The notes under the pieces: model-generated
Databases searched by the model: none
Seen by the model: the letters and a program-made list of their open reading frames with translations, nothing else
What the model was told of the DNA's origin: nothing
Shown: in pieces, positions 51,234-59,218 of the stretch
Layout of the letters: each line of letters starts with the position of its first letter
Numbering within the stretch: position 1 is the stretch's first letter
Program-made: the position numbers and the translations under genes
Source: JAAYXE01 sp964391195
GTDB taxonomy: Bacteria; Chloroflexota; Anaerolineae; Anaerolineales; UBA4823
Reading direction: 5' to 3'
NCBI GenBank assembly: GCA_964391195.1
Contig: CAYMLG010000009.1
Span: forward strand, 51,080 to 115,079
DNA length: 64,000 nt

Positions 51234-51605
51234 ATGAATCAACGCGGAGATATTCTGTTGGTGGGAGAGACCCTACAGACACCGGGGAACCGGGCGCTGC
51301 AGAAAGCGCTGGCCGATCTAGGTGAAATCAGCCTGGTCGAGGAAGGCCAAATCATGCAAGCCCTGGCAGACCGGCCCTGTAAACTGCTCATACTGGATGC
51401 TAGTCAGATCTCTACCAGGGGCGATCACCTCATTCGAGCGGTGAAAACCAAATATCCACAGCTTCAAATTGTCCTGTTCACCGCCTCACCCCATTGGAAG
51501 ATCGCTAAAGCTGCGATCAAAGCCGGGGCGGAATACATTGAAAAAAGCCAGGATCCTAAAATCCTGGCCGAACGCTTCGCCCCGGTGATTGAACTCTTCA
51601 GGTAG
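51234..51605 (+). CDS. Stand-alone degenerate receiver domain
   Basis: 123 residues. The fold pattern is that of a receiver: DILLVGETLQ, LLILDASQIS with the phospho-accepting Asp, LQIVLFTASP with the Thr position, and AEYIEKSQDP with the Lys. The acidic pair of the metal pocket (usually D-D after the first strand) is G-E, so Mg2+ binding and phosphorylation may be weak. It may be a phosphate sink, shuttle or a phosphorylation-independent adaptor. GAGGAG precedes the ATG, 18 bases after the giant kinase. Confidence 0.8.
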   Translation: MNQRGDILLVGETLQTPGNRALQKALADLGEISLVEEGQIMQALADRPCKLLILDASQISTRGDHLIRAVKTKYPQLQIVLFTASPHWKIAKAAIKAGAEYIEKSQDPKILAERFAPVIELFR

Positions 51606-51653
51606 CGGGACCATGGGATCCTCGGACGGGATTCGAAAGATTGAGAAGGGCCG

Positions 51654-52523
51654 ATGTTAAGAGCGACTATTCTACTCGCCGATAACCACTCGAAGTTCCT
51701 GGAGACTCGGGCAAGGATTCTGGAGCAGGCAGGCTACCGGGTTCTGTGCGCCGGTTCGCCTGCTGAATCTCGTGCCTGCTTGCAAAAGGGACGGGTGGAT
51801 GTGGCCATCCTGGATTTGAGATTACAGGATGACGAGGATGACGACGATTTGAGCGGCCTGTGGCTGGCGAGAGAGTTTTCTCCGCAGACCCCAGTCATCA
51901 TCATGACCCACTATCCCAGCCTGGAGAAGGCAGTAGCGGCCCTGGCCGCTGAGCCAGGCGGGTATCCTGCCGCAGTGCGCTTCATCGAAAAAAGCCCCCA
52001 GGACCGGAGCGGTCCCGAGCTCATGCTGCAGGCTGTTGCCGAAGCGCTGCAGATCGGGCGGAAGGGCTTCGGATTGGCTGTGGATGAAGTCACCCGCGGG
52101 CTGAATCACGATTATGAGCAGGCTCGGCAGGATGCAAAACTCCAGACCTGGATGGCGGCGATCATCTCTGTCTCAGGCATTATCGTCATTTTGATCGGGG
52201 TGGCCGTTGCCATATGGAGACCAGACATCTATCCGGTGGGCGCCACCGCGGCTGCTGGCGGGTTGATCACTGAAGCGGTGAACTATCTATTCCTCCGCCG
52301 CCTCGATAAAGCCCATGCTCGGGTGGATCGATTCCACCACGAGCTATACCAGATCAAGCTGCTGCAGACCCTGAATGCGGCTGCCGATGAACTGGTATAC
52401 GAAGAGAACCGGGAAAAGCACCGAGCGGAGATCCTGCTGCAGGCCAGCAGGGCGTGGTTCAGCACGGACAACCGGGTACATAATTCGCTGCCACCCACCA
52501 GGGAAAGGGATCAAACCCAATGA
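51654..52523 (+). CDS. REC domain fused to a TRADD-N-associated type two-TM domain
   Basis: 289 residues. REC at about 4-130: ILLADNHSKF, VAILDLRLQDDEDDDDLSGL with the phospho-accepting Asp and an acidic insertion right after it, FIEKSPQD with the Lys. After a linker, two hydrophobic helices (MAAIISVSGIIVILIGVAVA and VGATAAAGGLITEAVNYLF) are followed by FLRRLDKAHARVDRFHHELY and QIKLLQTLNAAADELV. This arrangement matches the two-TM domain described next to TRADD-N domains in bacterial conflict systems, as far as I recall its pattern. It would place a phosphorylatable switch at the membrane. Its stop overlaps the next start by four bases. Confidence 0.75.
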   Translation: MLRATILLADNHSKFLETRARILEQAGYRVLCAGSPAESRACLQKGRVDVAILDLRLQDDEDDDDLSGLWLAREFSPQTPVIIMTHYPSLEKAVAALAAEPGGYPAAVRFIEKSPQDRSGPELMLQAVAEALQIGRKGFGLAVDEVTRGLNHDYEQARQDAKLQTWMAAIISVSGIIVILIGVAVAIWRPDIYPVGATAAAGGLITEAVNYLFLRRLDKAHARVDRFHHELYQIKLLQTLNAAADELVYEENREKHRAEILLQASRAWFSTDNRVHNSLPPTRERDQTQ

Positions 52524-54475
52524 AAGCTCCGGTAATGAAAATCTTGCTGGCAGATAACCTCCCGACAGCCCTCGCTACCAGAAGCGCTTTCCTGACTTCG
52601 AAAGGGTTCCAGGTTTTTGGAGCCTCTTCCCCAGAGGAGGTAGACCGGATCCTTGAGACAGAGCACGTTCACCTGGCGGTATTGGATATCCGCCTCATGG
52701 AAGATGATGACGAGAAAGACTTATCCGGTATCTGGATCGCCCAGCGTCCTGAATACGCTCCACTGACCTTTATCATGCTGACCGGTTTCCCAACCGTAGA
52801 GAGCATAAAGTTGGCCCTGCGCAAGCACCTGGGCAGGGTGCCGGCATTCGACTACTTATCGAAGCGTGAAGGTCTAGAAGCTCTGCAGGAGGCCATTGAA
52901 GCTGCCTTCACCGAACAGGTGTGTATCAACTGGGAACTGCAGATCGATATCAGAGAAGATCGGATCTTAAATCTGCTTTCCCTGGTCTCGCACATCTACC
53001 CAAACACTCCGAACGGTATCATTCTCAACCGGGCCATGGAGTTTGAAGACTTGCTGCGCCAGATGTTTTTCGATTATCAGGCCCTGCGGATTGAGCGGCT
53101 GGTCTGGCAGCGCGACAGTCTGATCGCCTTTCAGGTCATTGCTTTCAGCAAGGAGAAAGCGCCGGAAGCTTTCCTCATGGTCGCGGGTGAGCGACAAGCG
53201 GCTGTCCGAGAGGCGCAGAACCACAAGATGTTCCATCCTGGTCTGGCAGCAGGGTTTGCCACGAGCCTCAAAGCGAACCGGGAAAGCCTGCATTTTGGGG
53301 TGAACCTCTACCATCTTGCCGGAATGACGCCTGAATACGTCTCTACCCTGGAAGAGAAGTACAGCCAGGAGTCTTGGGGAGCCTTTCGTGATATTTTGGA
53401 AAATGTTCTCGAGAACGCCCTGAGTCCCTGGAACGAGCGTCGTGAAATCCCGGAGAGTGCCGTGACCCTGGACGATCTCTTCCGGCGAGAGATCCTGCCC
53501 CCCTCCGGCGGTTGGGAGGCGGCTCTAGAAGAACGGTTGCAGGTTATTCAGCGGCGCTGCTCCGCTTTGGATGGTTTTTTCGTTCGTGAGCATGGAACAT
53601 TGAATCTTTGGCTGGGCGACCGGCAAATCCAACTGGTCGATCCTCTTCTGGCGCTCGAGGAAGGTTTTCCCCTTCGCCTGGCGGTAGCCCGCGTCCACTC
53701 GCCTGGGGATCTGCGCGGCGATAATATCCTCTGCCAGGGTGGTAACCGGTTATGGGTGACGGATTTTACTGCTGCGGGGCTGAAGCCGTACCTTTGGAAT
53801 TTCCAGAGCCTGGAAGCCGCGTTCCGCTACGATTGGACCAAAGCAGAGACGCTCGGCCAGATTCTTCTAATGGAGGAGGCCCTCACAGGGAATAAGTTCC
53901 ACGGCTTCAGCACCCCCGATTACGCCCTGATCGACGCTGAACTCCATTTGCCTGTACGGGCCATCCAGACCACGCGCCGGTATGCCCAGCAGATGAACGG
54001 TTTCCGGGAACCTGCTTACCATCTGGGGATGTTCTACCTGGCACTGGATCGCATACTCCGCTGGCAGCCGGACCTACCCCTCACCGATCCCGAGCTTTCT
54101 CGCCTGACGCACTGCCTGCTCAGCGCAGCGGTCATTGCCATGAAGCTCCGGTCCTGGACGACGCCAGCCCCACATAAGCCGAAATTACGCATCGATCTCG
54201 ACAGGAGACAGGTCTTTGTCAATGAGATCGAACGCCAGGTGATCGGGGATGGCCTTGAAATCCTGCTGCTCCTGTATAAAAAACGCCCCGGGATCGTTTC
54301 TTTTGAGGAAATCATCCAGGAGGTCTACGGATACAAGCCGGATGACAACAGCCGGGGAGTGGTGCGGCAGGCAGTGACGCGGCTGCGCGCTAAAATTGAA
54401 CCGAATAAAAAAGAACCTGTATTCATCTTAACCGTGCCCGGCCTCGGCTACCGGCTGAATCTAGATCCGGATTGA
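52520..54475 (+). CDS. REC, kinase-like domain and OmpR-type winged helix in one protein
   Basis: 651 residues. REC at about 5-130: ILLADNLPTA, LAVLDIRLMEDDDEKDLSGI with the same acidic insertion as its neighbour, YLSKREG with the Lys. Residues about 150-540 look like an aminoglycoside-phosphotransferase/protein-kinase fold: VHSPGDLRGDNIL is the catalytic loop (H-x-x-G-D-x-x-x-x-N) and LWVTDFTAAGL the metal-binding D-F block; the ATP-binding Lys is not obvious. Residues about 550-650 form an OmpR-type winged helix (VIGDGLEILLLLYKKRPG, VVRQAVTRLRAKIE, FILTVPGLGYRL). So it could sense phosphate on REC, modify something and bind DNA. Start ATG is in the ATGA overlap; a second in-frame ATG is five codons on. 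Confidence 0.82.
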   Translation: MKAPVMKILLADNLPTALATRSAFLTSKGFQVFGASSPEEVDRILETEHVHLAVLDIRLMEDDDEKDLSGIWIAQRPEYAPLTFIMLTGFPTVESIKLALRKHLGRVPAFDYLSKREGLEALQEAIEAAFTEQVCINWELQIDIREDRILNLLSLVSHIYPNTPNGIILNRAMEFEDLLRQMFFDYQALRIERLVWQRDSLIAFQVIAFSKEKAPEAFLMVAGERQAAVREAQNHKMFHPGLAAGFATSLKANRESLHFGVNLYHLAGMTPEYVSTLEEKYSQESWGAFRDILENVLENALSPWNERREIPESAVTLDDLFRREILPPSGGWEAALEERLQVIQRRCSALDGFFVREHGTLNLWLGDRQIQLVDPLLALEEGFPLRLAVARVHSPGDLRGDNILCQGGNRLWVTDFTAAGLKPYLWNFQSLEAAFRYDWTKAETLGQILLMEEALTGNKFHGFSTPDYALIDAELHLPVRAIQTTRRYAQQMNGFREPAYHLGMFYLALDRILRWQPDLPLTDPELSRLTHCLLSAAVIAMKLRSWTTPAPHKPKLRIDLDRRQVFVNEIERQVIGDGLEILLLLYKKRPGIVSFEEIIQEVYGYKPDDNSRGVVRQAVTRLRAKIEPNKKEPVFILTVPGLGYRLNLDPD

Positions 54476-54512
54476 GCTTCGATGGGACGGCAACGGTCAT
54501 AGCGAGCACAGT

Positions 54513-54556
54513 AACGGACACAGCCCGGCGGGTATTCCCACCGGGCTGTGTCCGTT
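54513..54556. terminator. Long hairpin ending the signalling island
   Basis: Twenty-base arms with one C-A mismatch (54513-54532 and 54537-54556) close a TATT loop; the core is ACACAGCCCGG and its complement. It starts 38 bases after the stop of the REC-kinase-wHTH gene. There is no T-tract after it. Confidence 0.6.
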
Positions 54557-54672
54557 GTGACGGCCGCGTGACGGTTCACCGACTCTGTCATGCAGCCTTC
54601 GCAAACTCACCTGTTTCCGTCGCAATGGAGTACGGAAAGCGTCTCACCTCCCAGGCGGTGATGGCCGCGAGA

Positions 54673-54713
54673 ATGGGCTCACAAACGGAATTCGAGTGAG
54701 CCCATCAGGAGGT
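54673..54713 (+). promoter_or_regulatory. Inverted repeat next to the ribosome site of the coiled-coil gene
   Basis: ATGGGCTCAC (54673-54682) and GTGAGCCCAT (54696-54705) are perfect 10-bp arms with a 13-base loop. AGGAGGT (54707-54713) follows one base later. A folded hairpin would stack against the ribosome site and could tune translation, or the repeat could bind a regulator. Confidence 0.45.
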
Positions 54714-54719
54714 GTGGCG

Positions 54720-55256
54720 ATGAAATTAGGAACTGCTTTTTTCTTGATTGTGATCCTGCTGGTCGGCTTCGGTTATCTGTTTCGAACCAGCATAGACCAG
54801 AGCGCAGAGATCCGGGAACTGAGCGAAACGAACGTTCAACTGCGCCTTCAATTGGATGAGGCAGACGCCCAGATCGCTAACCAGGACAAGACGATCGAAT
54901 CGCTTGAGAGCCGCCTGGTTGAAAAAGATGCGGAAGTCTCAAAGCTAATGGCCGGCCTGGTAGAGCTCAACACCAGATACCAGATTGAGGTCGAAAACCG
55001 GGAGCAGTTGGCCGGGGACCTGCTGCAGTGCCAGGGGATGATCGCCGAGACCCCGGCGCTGATCCCGCCCACCGGTGGGGGCCGGAGCGCTGTGGCGCCC
55101 TCGGGCGGCCTTTGGTTGGCATCCTTCAAGCAGCAGTTGTGGGCCCTGGTGGATGACAGCCCACTGATGCCCTGGTTGGCACTCCTCTTCCTGGCCGAAA
55201 CCGGTGCAGCGGCATTCGCCTACCGGCGCCATCAAGAAAAGGGTGGATTTCGATAG
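54720..55256 (+). CDS. Membrane protein with a coiled coil and two TM ends
   Basis: 178 residues from the ATG at 54720, after AGGAGGT. An N-terminal helix (LGTAFFLIVILLVGFGYLF) is followed by about 75 residues of heptad-like coiled coil (IRELSETNVQLRLQLDEADA, KTIESLESRLVEKDAEVSKL). A Pro/Gly-rich linker and a second hydrophobic helix (LMPWLALLFLAETGAAAFAY) end in RRHQEKGGFR. No family recognised. It might be the last gene of the island's theme (a membrane spacer) or unrelated; a long hairpin separates it. Confidence 0.65.
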   Translation: MKLGTAFFLIVILLVGFGYLFRTSIDQSAEIRELSETNVQLRLQLDEADAQIANQDKTIESLESRLVEKDAEVSKLMAGLVELNTRYQIEVENREQLAGDLLQCQGMIAETPALIPPTGGGRSAVAPSGGLWLASFKQQLWALVDDSPLMPWLALLFLAETGAAAFAYRRHQEKGGFR

Positions 55257-55370
55257 ACTCACTACCCTGGTCTCCAGAGGGCGGGCTGTTCTGTCTGGTC
55301 TCACATCTTTGCCATCGGTCTGCTGGTCAGCTCCCGCCCACCCTGGAACCCCGTACAACTTAACCAATAA

Positions 55371-55413
55371 GCGGCGGCTTTGCCGGGGAGTTTTTCCCGG
55401 CAAAGCCGCCGCA
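55371..55413. terminator. Bidirectional terminator between convergent genes
   Basis: A GC-rich hairpin (GCGGCGGC...CCGGG with its complement, about 16-17 bp) around a GAGTTTTT loop, followed by AATGCTTTTAT on the plus side and TTATTGGTT on the minus side. It lies between the coiled-coil gene and the UroD-type gene and suits both. Confidence 0.8.
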
Positions 55414-55435
55414 ATGCTTTTATAGAGCCTGGCGC

Positions 55436-56716
55436 TTAGTACAGGCCGTATTCCTTGGTGGCCTCAACCCACACTTTCACAAGTTCGGGCTTGCAGCCTT
55501 CCATTTCGCCGATACCGGTGGTCATCACATAGCCGCCGTCGCGGCCAACAACTTCGCACAACTTCTTTGTCCAGGCGCGCACTTCTTCAGCCGTACCGGC
55601 CTGGAGCAGGGAGTTGCGCATGCCGCCAGCGATGCACATCGTGTCGCCCACGACTTCTTTGACCTTGAAGATGTCGCTGAACTGGAACAGCCCGGCAACC
55701 TTCCCCTTGGGCAGTTCCGTCAGGTACTTCAGCCGCTGGTCCCACACGCCCTCGTAGAACACGAAGGGGGTAATGCCGTTCTCGACCAGAACCTCCTGCA
55801 TGGTCTTGAGGGTCGGCCAGTAGAACTTTTCGAACTGAGCGAGGGACATGAAGCCGTCGGAGCCGCGGTGCAGGGGGATGAAGCACATCTTCAGCCCGGT
55901 CACCTTGCTGAAGTTGATGGCATACTCGAGCTGGAAGGCCAGGCACTTCTCCATAGCAGCCAGCAGCTTCTCCGGGCGGCGGTGCATGTCGAGCATGATG
56001 CCGCGCATGCCGCGCAGGGTGTCGGACATGAAGTCGAAGGGGGCCTCGACCAGCGACCCGACGAAGAGCGGCAAGGCAAAGCCCAGGTCGGCCAGGCGCT
56101 TGATGGTGAGCTGATTGCGCGCATCCACAGCAGCGGCCGCCTCAACGGCGTTGGCCAGGGCGCGCAGGGCTTTCGCCACTGGCGGGGCTGAAAACACGCT
56201 CAAGTTGTTCAGAGCATAGTGGCCGAAGTTCGAAAGGGCCAGCGGAGGAAGCATGGACAGGCCTTCTAGCTCGGAGAAGACCCGCGGCCAGAGCTTGCGG
56301 ATGCCCCAATCGGCAGGGTCGGCGAGGAAGTCATCGTAATCCTCAGCCTTCATGTACTCGCCTTCGACGAACTGGAACGAGCCGTTCGGCGGCAGGCCGT
56401 GCCCGGGGAAGCGGACCATACAGTCCCCCAGGGCCAGAGAAGGCCCGGGATTGTTGAACAGCCCCAAAACTGCGTCCGGCTCGTAGTACAGCGCGGCCTT
56501 CTCGAGCAGCTCGATCTCTTTTTCGGCGTCTTCGTGCTGCTGCTGGCGGGTGATGCCGCCCATCTCGGACAGCATGTAGCCAAACCCGAGTTGAATCGGG
56601 ATGCGGTCCGGCTTGCGGAGGGCCAGCGCATCCGCCAAGCGCTTCGAGCGCTCAGCTAACAACTGCTCCGGCGTCTTATTGCCTTCGCGGATCTCTGGTG
56701 TGGTCAGCTCGAACAT
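55436..56716 (-). CDS. Uroporphyrinogen-decarboxylase-type methyltransferase
   Basis: 426 residues if started at the ATG at 56716, nine bases after GGAGG; ATGs at 56722 and earlier overlap the upstream stop. The fold signatures are RKPDRIPIQLGFGYMLSEMG, FDFMSDTLRGMRGIMLDMHR, PLHRGSDGFMSLAQFEKFYW and the final region AGGMRNSLLQAGTAEEVRAW then YVMTTGIGEMEGCKPELVKV. Members of this branch (MtaA, MtbA, veratrol and vanillate demethylases) transfer methyl groups to or from a corrinoid protein, often with a zinc-bound thiol or alcohol. Here the neighbouring corrinoid and pterin enzymes point to that role. Substrate unknown. Confidence 0.82.
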   Translation of the reverse strand: MFELTTPEIREGNKTPEQLLAERSKRLADALALRKPDRIPIQLGFGYMLSEMGGITRQQQHEDAEKEIELLEKAALYYEPDAVLGLFNNPGPSLALGDCMVRFPGHGLPPNGSFQFVEGEYMKAEDYDDFLADPADWGIRKLWPRVFSELEGLSMLPPLALSNFGHYALNNLSVFSAPPVAKALRALANAVEAAAAVDARNQLTIKRLADLGFALPLFVGSLVEAPFDFMSDTLRGMRGIMLDMHRRPEKLLAAMEKCLAFQLEYAINFSKVTGLKMCFIPLHRGSDGFMSLAQFEKFYWPTLKTMQEVLVENGITPFVFYEGVWDQRLKYLTELPKGKVAGLFQFSDIFKVKEVVGDTMCIAGGMRNSLLQAGTAEEVRAWTKKLCEVVGRDGGYVMTTGIGEMEGCKPELVKVWVEATKEYGLY

Positions 56717-56721
56717 GTTCA

Positions 56722-57351
56722 TCATCCTCCAATCCAACCCTTAGCCAGCGCCACGGCAGCCATGGCATCTTTCCCGAATGCGTCTGCAGCCGCATAGGTG
56801 CAGATCTGCTCATCCACTGCGCCGCCGCCGATCATGATCTTGACCTGGTCCCGCAGGCCGGCGGCCTGGATCGCTTCCACCGTATCCTTCATCGAAGTGT
56901 AGGATAGAGTGAGGAAGCCGCTCAGGGCGACCACATCCGGTTGGAAGCTCTTAATCTCTTCGACGAATTTCTGCGGGGACACATCGACGCCAAGATCCAG
57001 GACATCGAAATTGTTCACGTCGAGCATGAAGTGAACGATATCCTTGCCGATATCGTGGATATCGCCCTGCACCGTGCCGAGCAGCACTTTGCCGGCCTTC
57101 TTGCTATCCACGCTCTGCTTCAGGTAGGGTTTGACCTCGGCGGAGACGGACTTGAGCATTTCGCCGGCCAGGATGAGCTCGGGGATGAAGTACTCGTTCT
57201 GCTCGAAGCGCTTCCCCACGATCTCCATCGCCTGGCGGCAGTCGTCAAGGATGGACACCGGGTCGGTCCCGCCCTCCAGCAGTTCTTTGGTGAGGGCCAG
57301 CGCCTGATCCTCTTCCATATCGGCGAGTAAAGTGACCAGCTTTTCTGACAT
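56722..57351 (-). CDS. Methyltransferase cognate corrinoid protein
   Basis: 209 residues. An N-terminal helical cap (about 1-85) and a B12-binding Rossmann domain with GTVQGDIHDIGKDIVHFML, where D-x-H-x-x-G supplies the His that binds cobalt, followed by SGFLTLSYTSMKDTV and IMIGGGAVDEQICTYAAAD. The protein carries the methyl group between two methyltransferases. Its stop overlaps the ribosome site and starts of the UroD-type gene. AAAGGAGA precedes its ATG. Confidence 0.92.
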   Translation of the reverse strand: MSEKLVTLLADMEEDQALALTKELLEGGTDPVSILDDCRQAMEIVGKRFEQNEYFIPELILAGEMLKSVSAEVKPYLKQSVDSKKAGKVLLGTVQGDIHDIGKDIVHFMLDVNNFDVLDLGVDVSPQKFVEEIKSFQPDVVALSGFLTLSYTSMKDTVEAIQAAGLRDQVKIMIGGGAVDEQICTYAAADAFGKDAMAAVALAKGWIGG

Positions 57352-57393
57352 ATATTTCTCCTTTCAACATGTGGATAGGGATTGGGACGAGTT

Positions 57394-58233
57394 CTATGCC
57401 GCCGGACCAGAGGCGGGCTTCCGCGCCTGGGGGGCAGCACAATCCAGCAGGCCGGCGCGATAGGCACGGGTGTAATTCAGGCAGTACCGGTCCTGGCCGA
57501 GCAGCAGCTCGGCCGCCAGGAGGGCCGCCCGCAATTCCTTGTCGTTCGGGTCGATGATGGCTGCATCCATGCCGGCCGCCAGGGCCAGCACCAGGAAGGT
57601 GCGGTTGATCAGGGAGCGTACCGGCAATCCGTAAGAGACGTTGCTCAGCCCGGTAGAAATGTGGGCCTGGGGGAACTCCTGGCGGATGAGGCGTATCGTG
57701 TCCAGGATGATCGCTCCGGCCTCGGTGTTGGTGGCGATGGTCATCACCAGCGGGTCAACGTATACCTTCTCATCGGGCACACCGGCCTGGCGGGTAGCGG
57801 CGAACACTTTCCGGGCGACATCCAGGCGCTGCGCGGCGGTCTCGGGGATGCCGGTCTCGTCCATGCACAGGGCGATGACATCACAGCCGTGTTCGGCCAC
57901 GATCGGCAGGATATTCTCCAGGCGCTCCGGCTCGCCGCTGATGGAATTGATCATCGGCGTCCGCTTGACCCTGGTGATCGCTTTCCGCAAGGCATCTGGG
58001 TTGGCGCTGTCGAGAGAGAGGGGGGTATCCACCACCGACTGGACGGTCTCGATCAGCCAGATCAAGTCATCGGGCTCCTGGTCGGGATGCGTTCCCGCGT
58101 TGACATCCAACCAGGCGACTCCGGCGTCCGCCTGTTTGCGCGCCAGGTCGCAGATGAAATCGGCATCGCGCTCGGCAATCGCCCGGCCAACGCTCTTGCG
58201 GGTGCCATTGATCTTTTCTCCGATAATTTTCAT
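57394..58233 (-). CDS. Pterin-binding methyltransferase (methyltetrahydrofolate:corrinoid type)
   Basis: 279 residues from the ATG at 58233, with AGGAG five bases upstream. The dihydropteroate-synthase-like barrel shows IIGEKINGTRKSVGRAI, GVAWLDVNAGTH, LSLDSANPDALRKAI, MINSISGE, DPLVMTIATN and STGLSNVSYGLP, the set found in AcsE, MtvA-like and MtgA-like enzymes. It should move the methyl group from the corrinoid protein to tetrahydrofolate, or back, linking the cluster to one-carbon metabolism. Confidence 0.9.
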   Translation of the reverse strand: MKIIGEKINGTRKSVGRAIAERDADFICDLARKQADAGVAWLDVNAGTHPDQEPDDLIWLIETVQSVVDTPLSLDSANPDALRKAITRVKRTPMINSISGEPERLENILPIVAEHGCDVIALCMDETGIPETAAQRLDVARKVFAATRQAGVPDEKVYVDPLVMTIATNTEAGAIILDTIRLIRQEFPQAHISTGLSNVSYGLPVRSLINRTFLVLALAAGMDAAIIDPNDKELRAALLAAELLLGQDRYCLNYTRAYRAGLLDCAAPQARKPASGPAA

Positions 58234-58269
58234 CTTCACTCCTGTTGGGATAGGCTCAATGCACAGGCC

Positions 58270-59016
58270 CTAAAAGTCGACCTGACTTTCAGGGCCTGTG
58301 TGGATGTAGTTCGGGGTGGGGTTGGTGAAAGACTGGTAAGTGACCGATTCACCGGGGGGGACCACCACAAACTCGTGGTCCCACGGCCCGAAAAGCATTT
58401 TGCGGACCAATGCCGGCGATCCGTCGATCTCTTCATAACGCAGGTTGAATTCCTCAGCCGTTCTGCGGGTATAAGCCTGGTAACGCTCGATCTCATACTG
58501 CCCGGTGTTGATGAAGGCCAGGCGTTTGTAATTCTTTAACAGCAGGTGGGTCATGCGTTCCGCTTTTTCCCGGCCATACTTTTCCACCATCACACGGTGC
58601 TCATCGAAGGGCGAACTCCCGGCTTCGATCCAGCCCTTGGTCAGGTAGTAGGTGCCGGGTTCCTGCCGGACCTGATCCTGATAGGCGGTGCAGGAGCCGA
58701 GGAACAGCGCGATGCAGTCGTCGGTGCGTGGGATGACCAGGGTGGCAGTGGAGGCCCTGAGCCCGACAACAGCCATCGAACACAGCCCGTAGCCCAGCAG
58801 GATCACCTCAGCCTCCCGGCTGGCAGCGTCAATCTGCTCCTGCAAGGAGCGCTTCAACTCAGCCGGATTCAAGTGGAGCCCAAAATCCAGGACGGTATAG
58901 GGTACATCTGAGGGGAGCAAGGGCAGCATCTCCTCGATGACCGTGGCACAGGCGATCACCTGGCGGCTGGCGGAATAAAGGGAGGACCAGGGGTCAGTCT
59001 GCAAGTGAGTGTGCAC
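58270..59016 (-). CDS. DUF1638 protein of the methyl-transfer cluster
   Basis: About 248 residues if started at GTG 59016; the start is uncertain. The open frame reaches back to a TTG at 59106, but that codon is the -35 box of the promoter. The body shows RQVIACATVIEEMLPLLP, ILLGYGLCSMAVVGLRAS, PRTDDCIALFLGS and TYYLTKGWIEAG, matching the DUF1638 family as I recall it, which often travels with corrinoid methyltransferases. Conserved Cys and His residues suggest a metal or corrinoid role, perhaps as activator. Function unproven. Confidence 0.72.
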   Translation of the reverse strand: MHTHLQTDPWSSLYSASRQVIACATVIEEMLPLLPSDVPYTVLDFGLHLNPAELKRSLQEQIDAASREAEVILLGYGLCSMAVVGLRASTATLVIPRTDDCIALFLGSCTAYQDQVRQEPGTYYLTKGWIEAGSSPFDEHRVMVEKYGREKAERMTHLLLKNYKRLAFINTGQYEIERYQAYTRRTAEEFNLRYEEIDGSPALVRKMLFGPWDHEFVVVPPGESVTYQSFTNPTPNYIHTGPESQVDF

Positions 59017-59077
59017 TATCTTAGACGGAACGCGGATTTTGGTGGACAAGACATGATAGAATAGGGGTACCGAGGAA

Positions 59078-59106
59078 GTTATACACTTATATAGGGAAGT
59101 TATCAA
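59078..59106 (-). promoter_or_regulatory. Promoter of the methyl-transfer operon
   Basis: Minus-strand TTGATA (59101-59106), 17 bases, TATAAC (59078-59083). Direct repeats GGAAGTTAT at 59074-59082 and 59095-59103 (21 bases apart) lie over the two boxes, and GTGAC-4-GTCAC (59107-59120) is just upstream. These are candidate sites for the divergent UTRA-type regulator. Confidence 0.65.
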
Positions 59107-59218
59107 GTGACGAATGTCACCTTACGCGCGGGAGAGCCGGAATTCGTGGCCCGATAGATGAGCTTTCCACTACCCGGTGCTGCCCATATCGAGTACTCCC
59201 GTGTTGATACAGGGGCCT

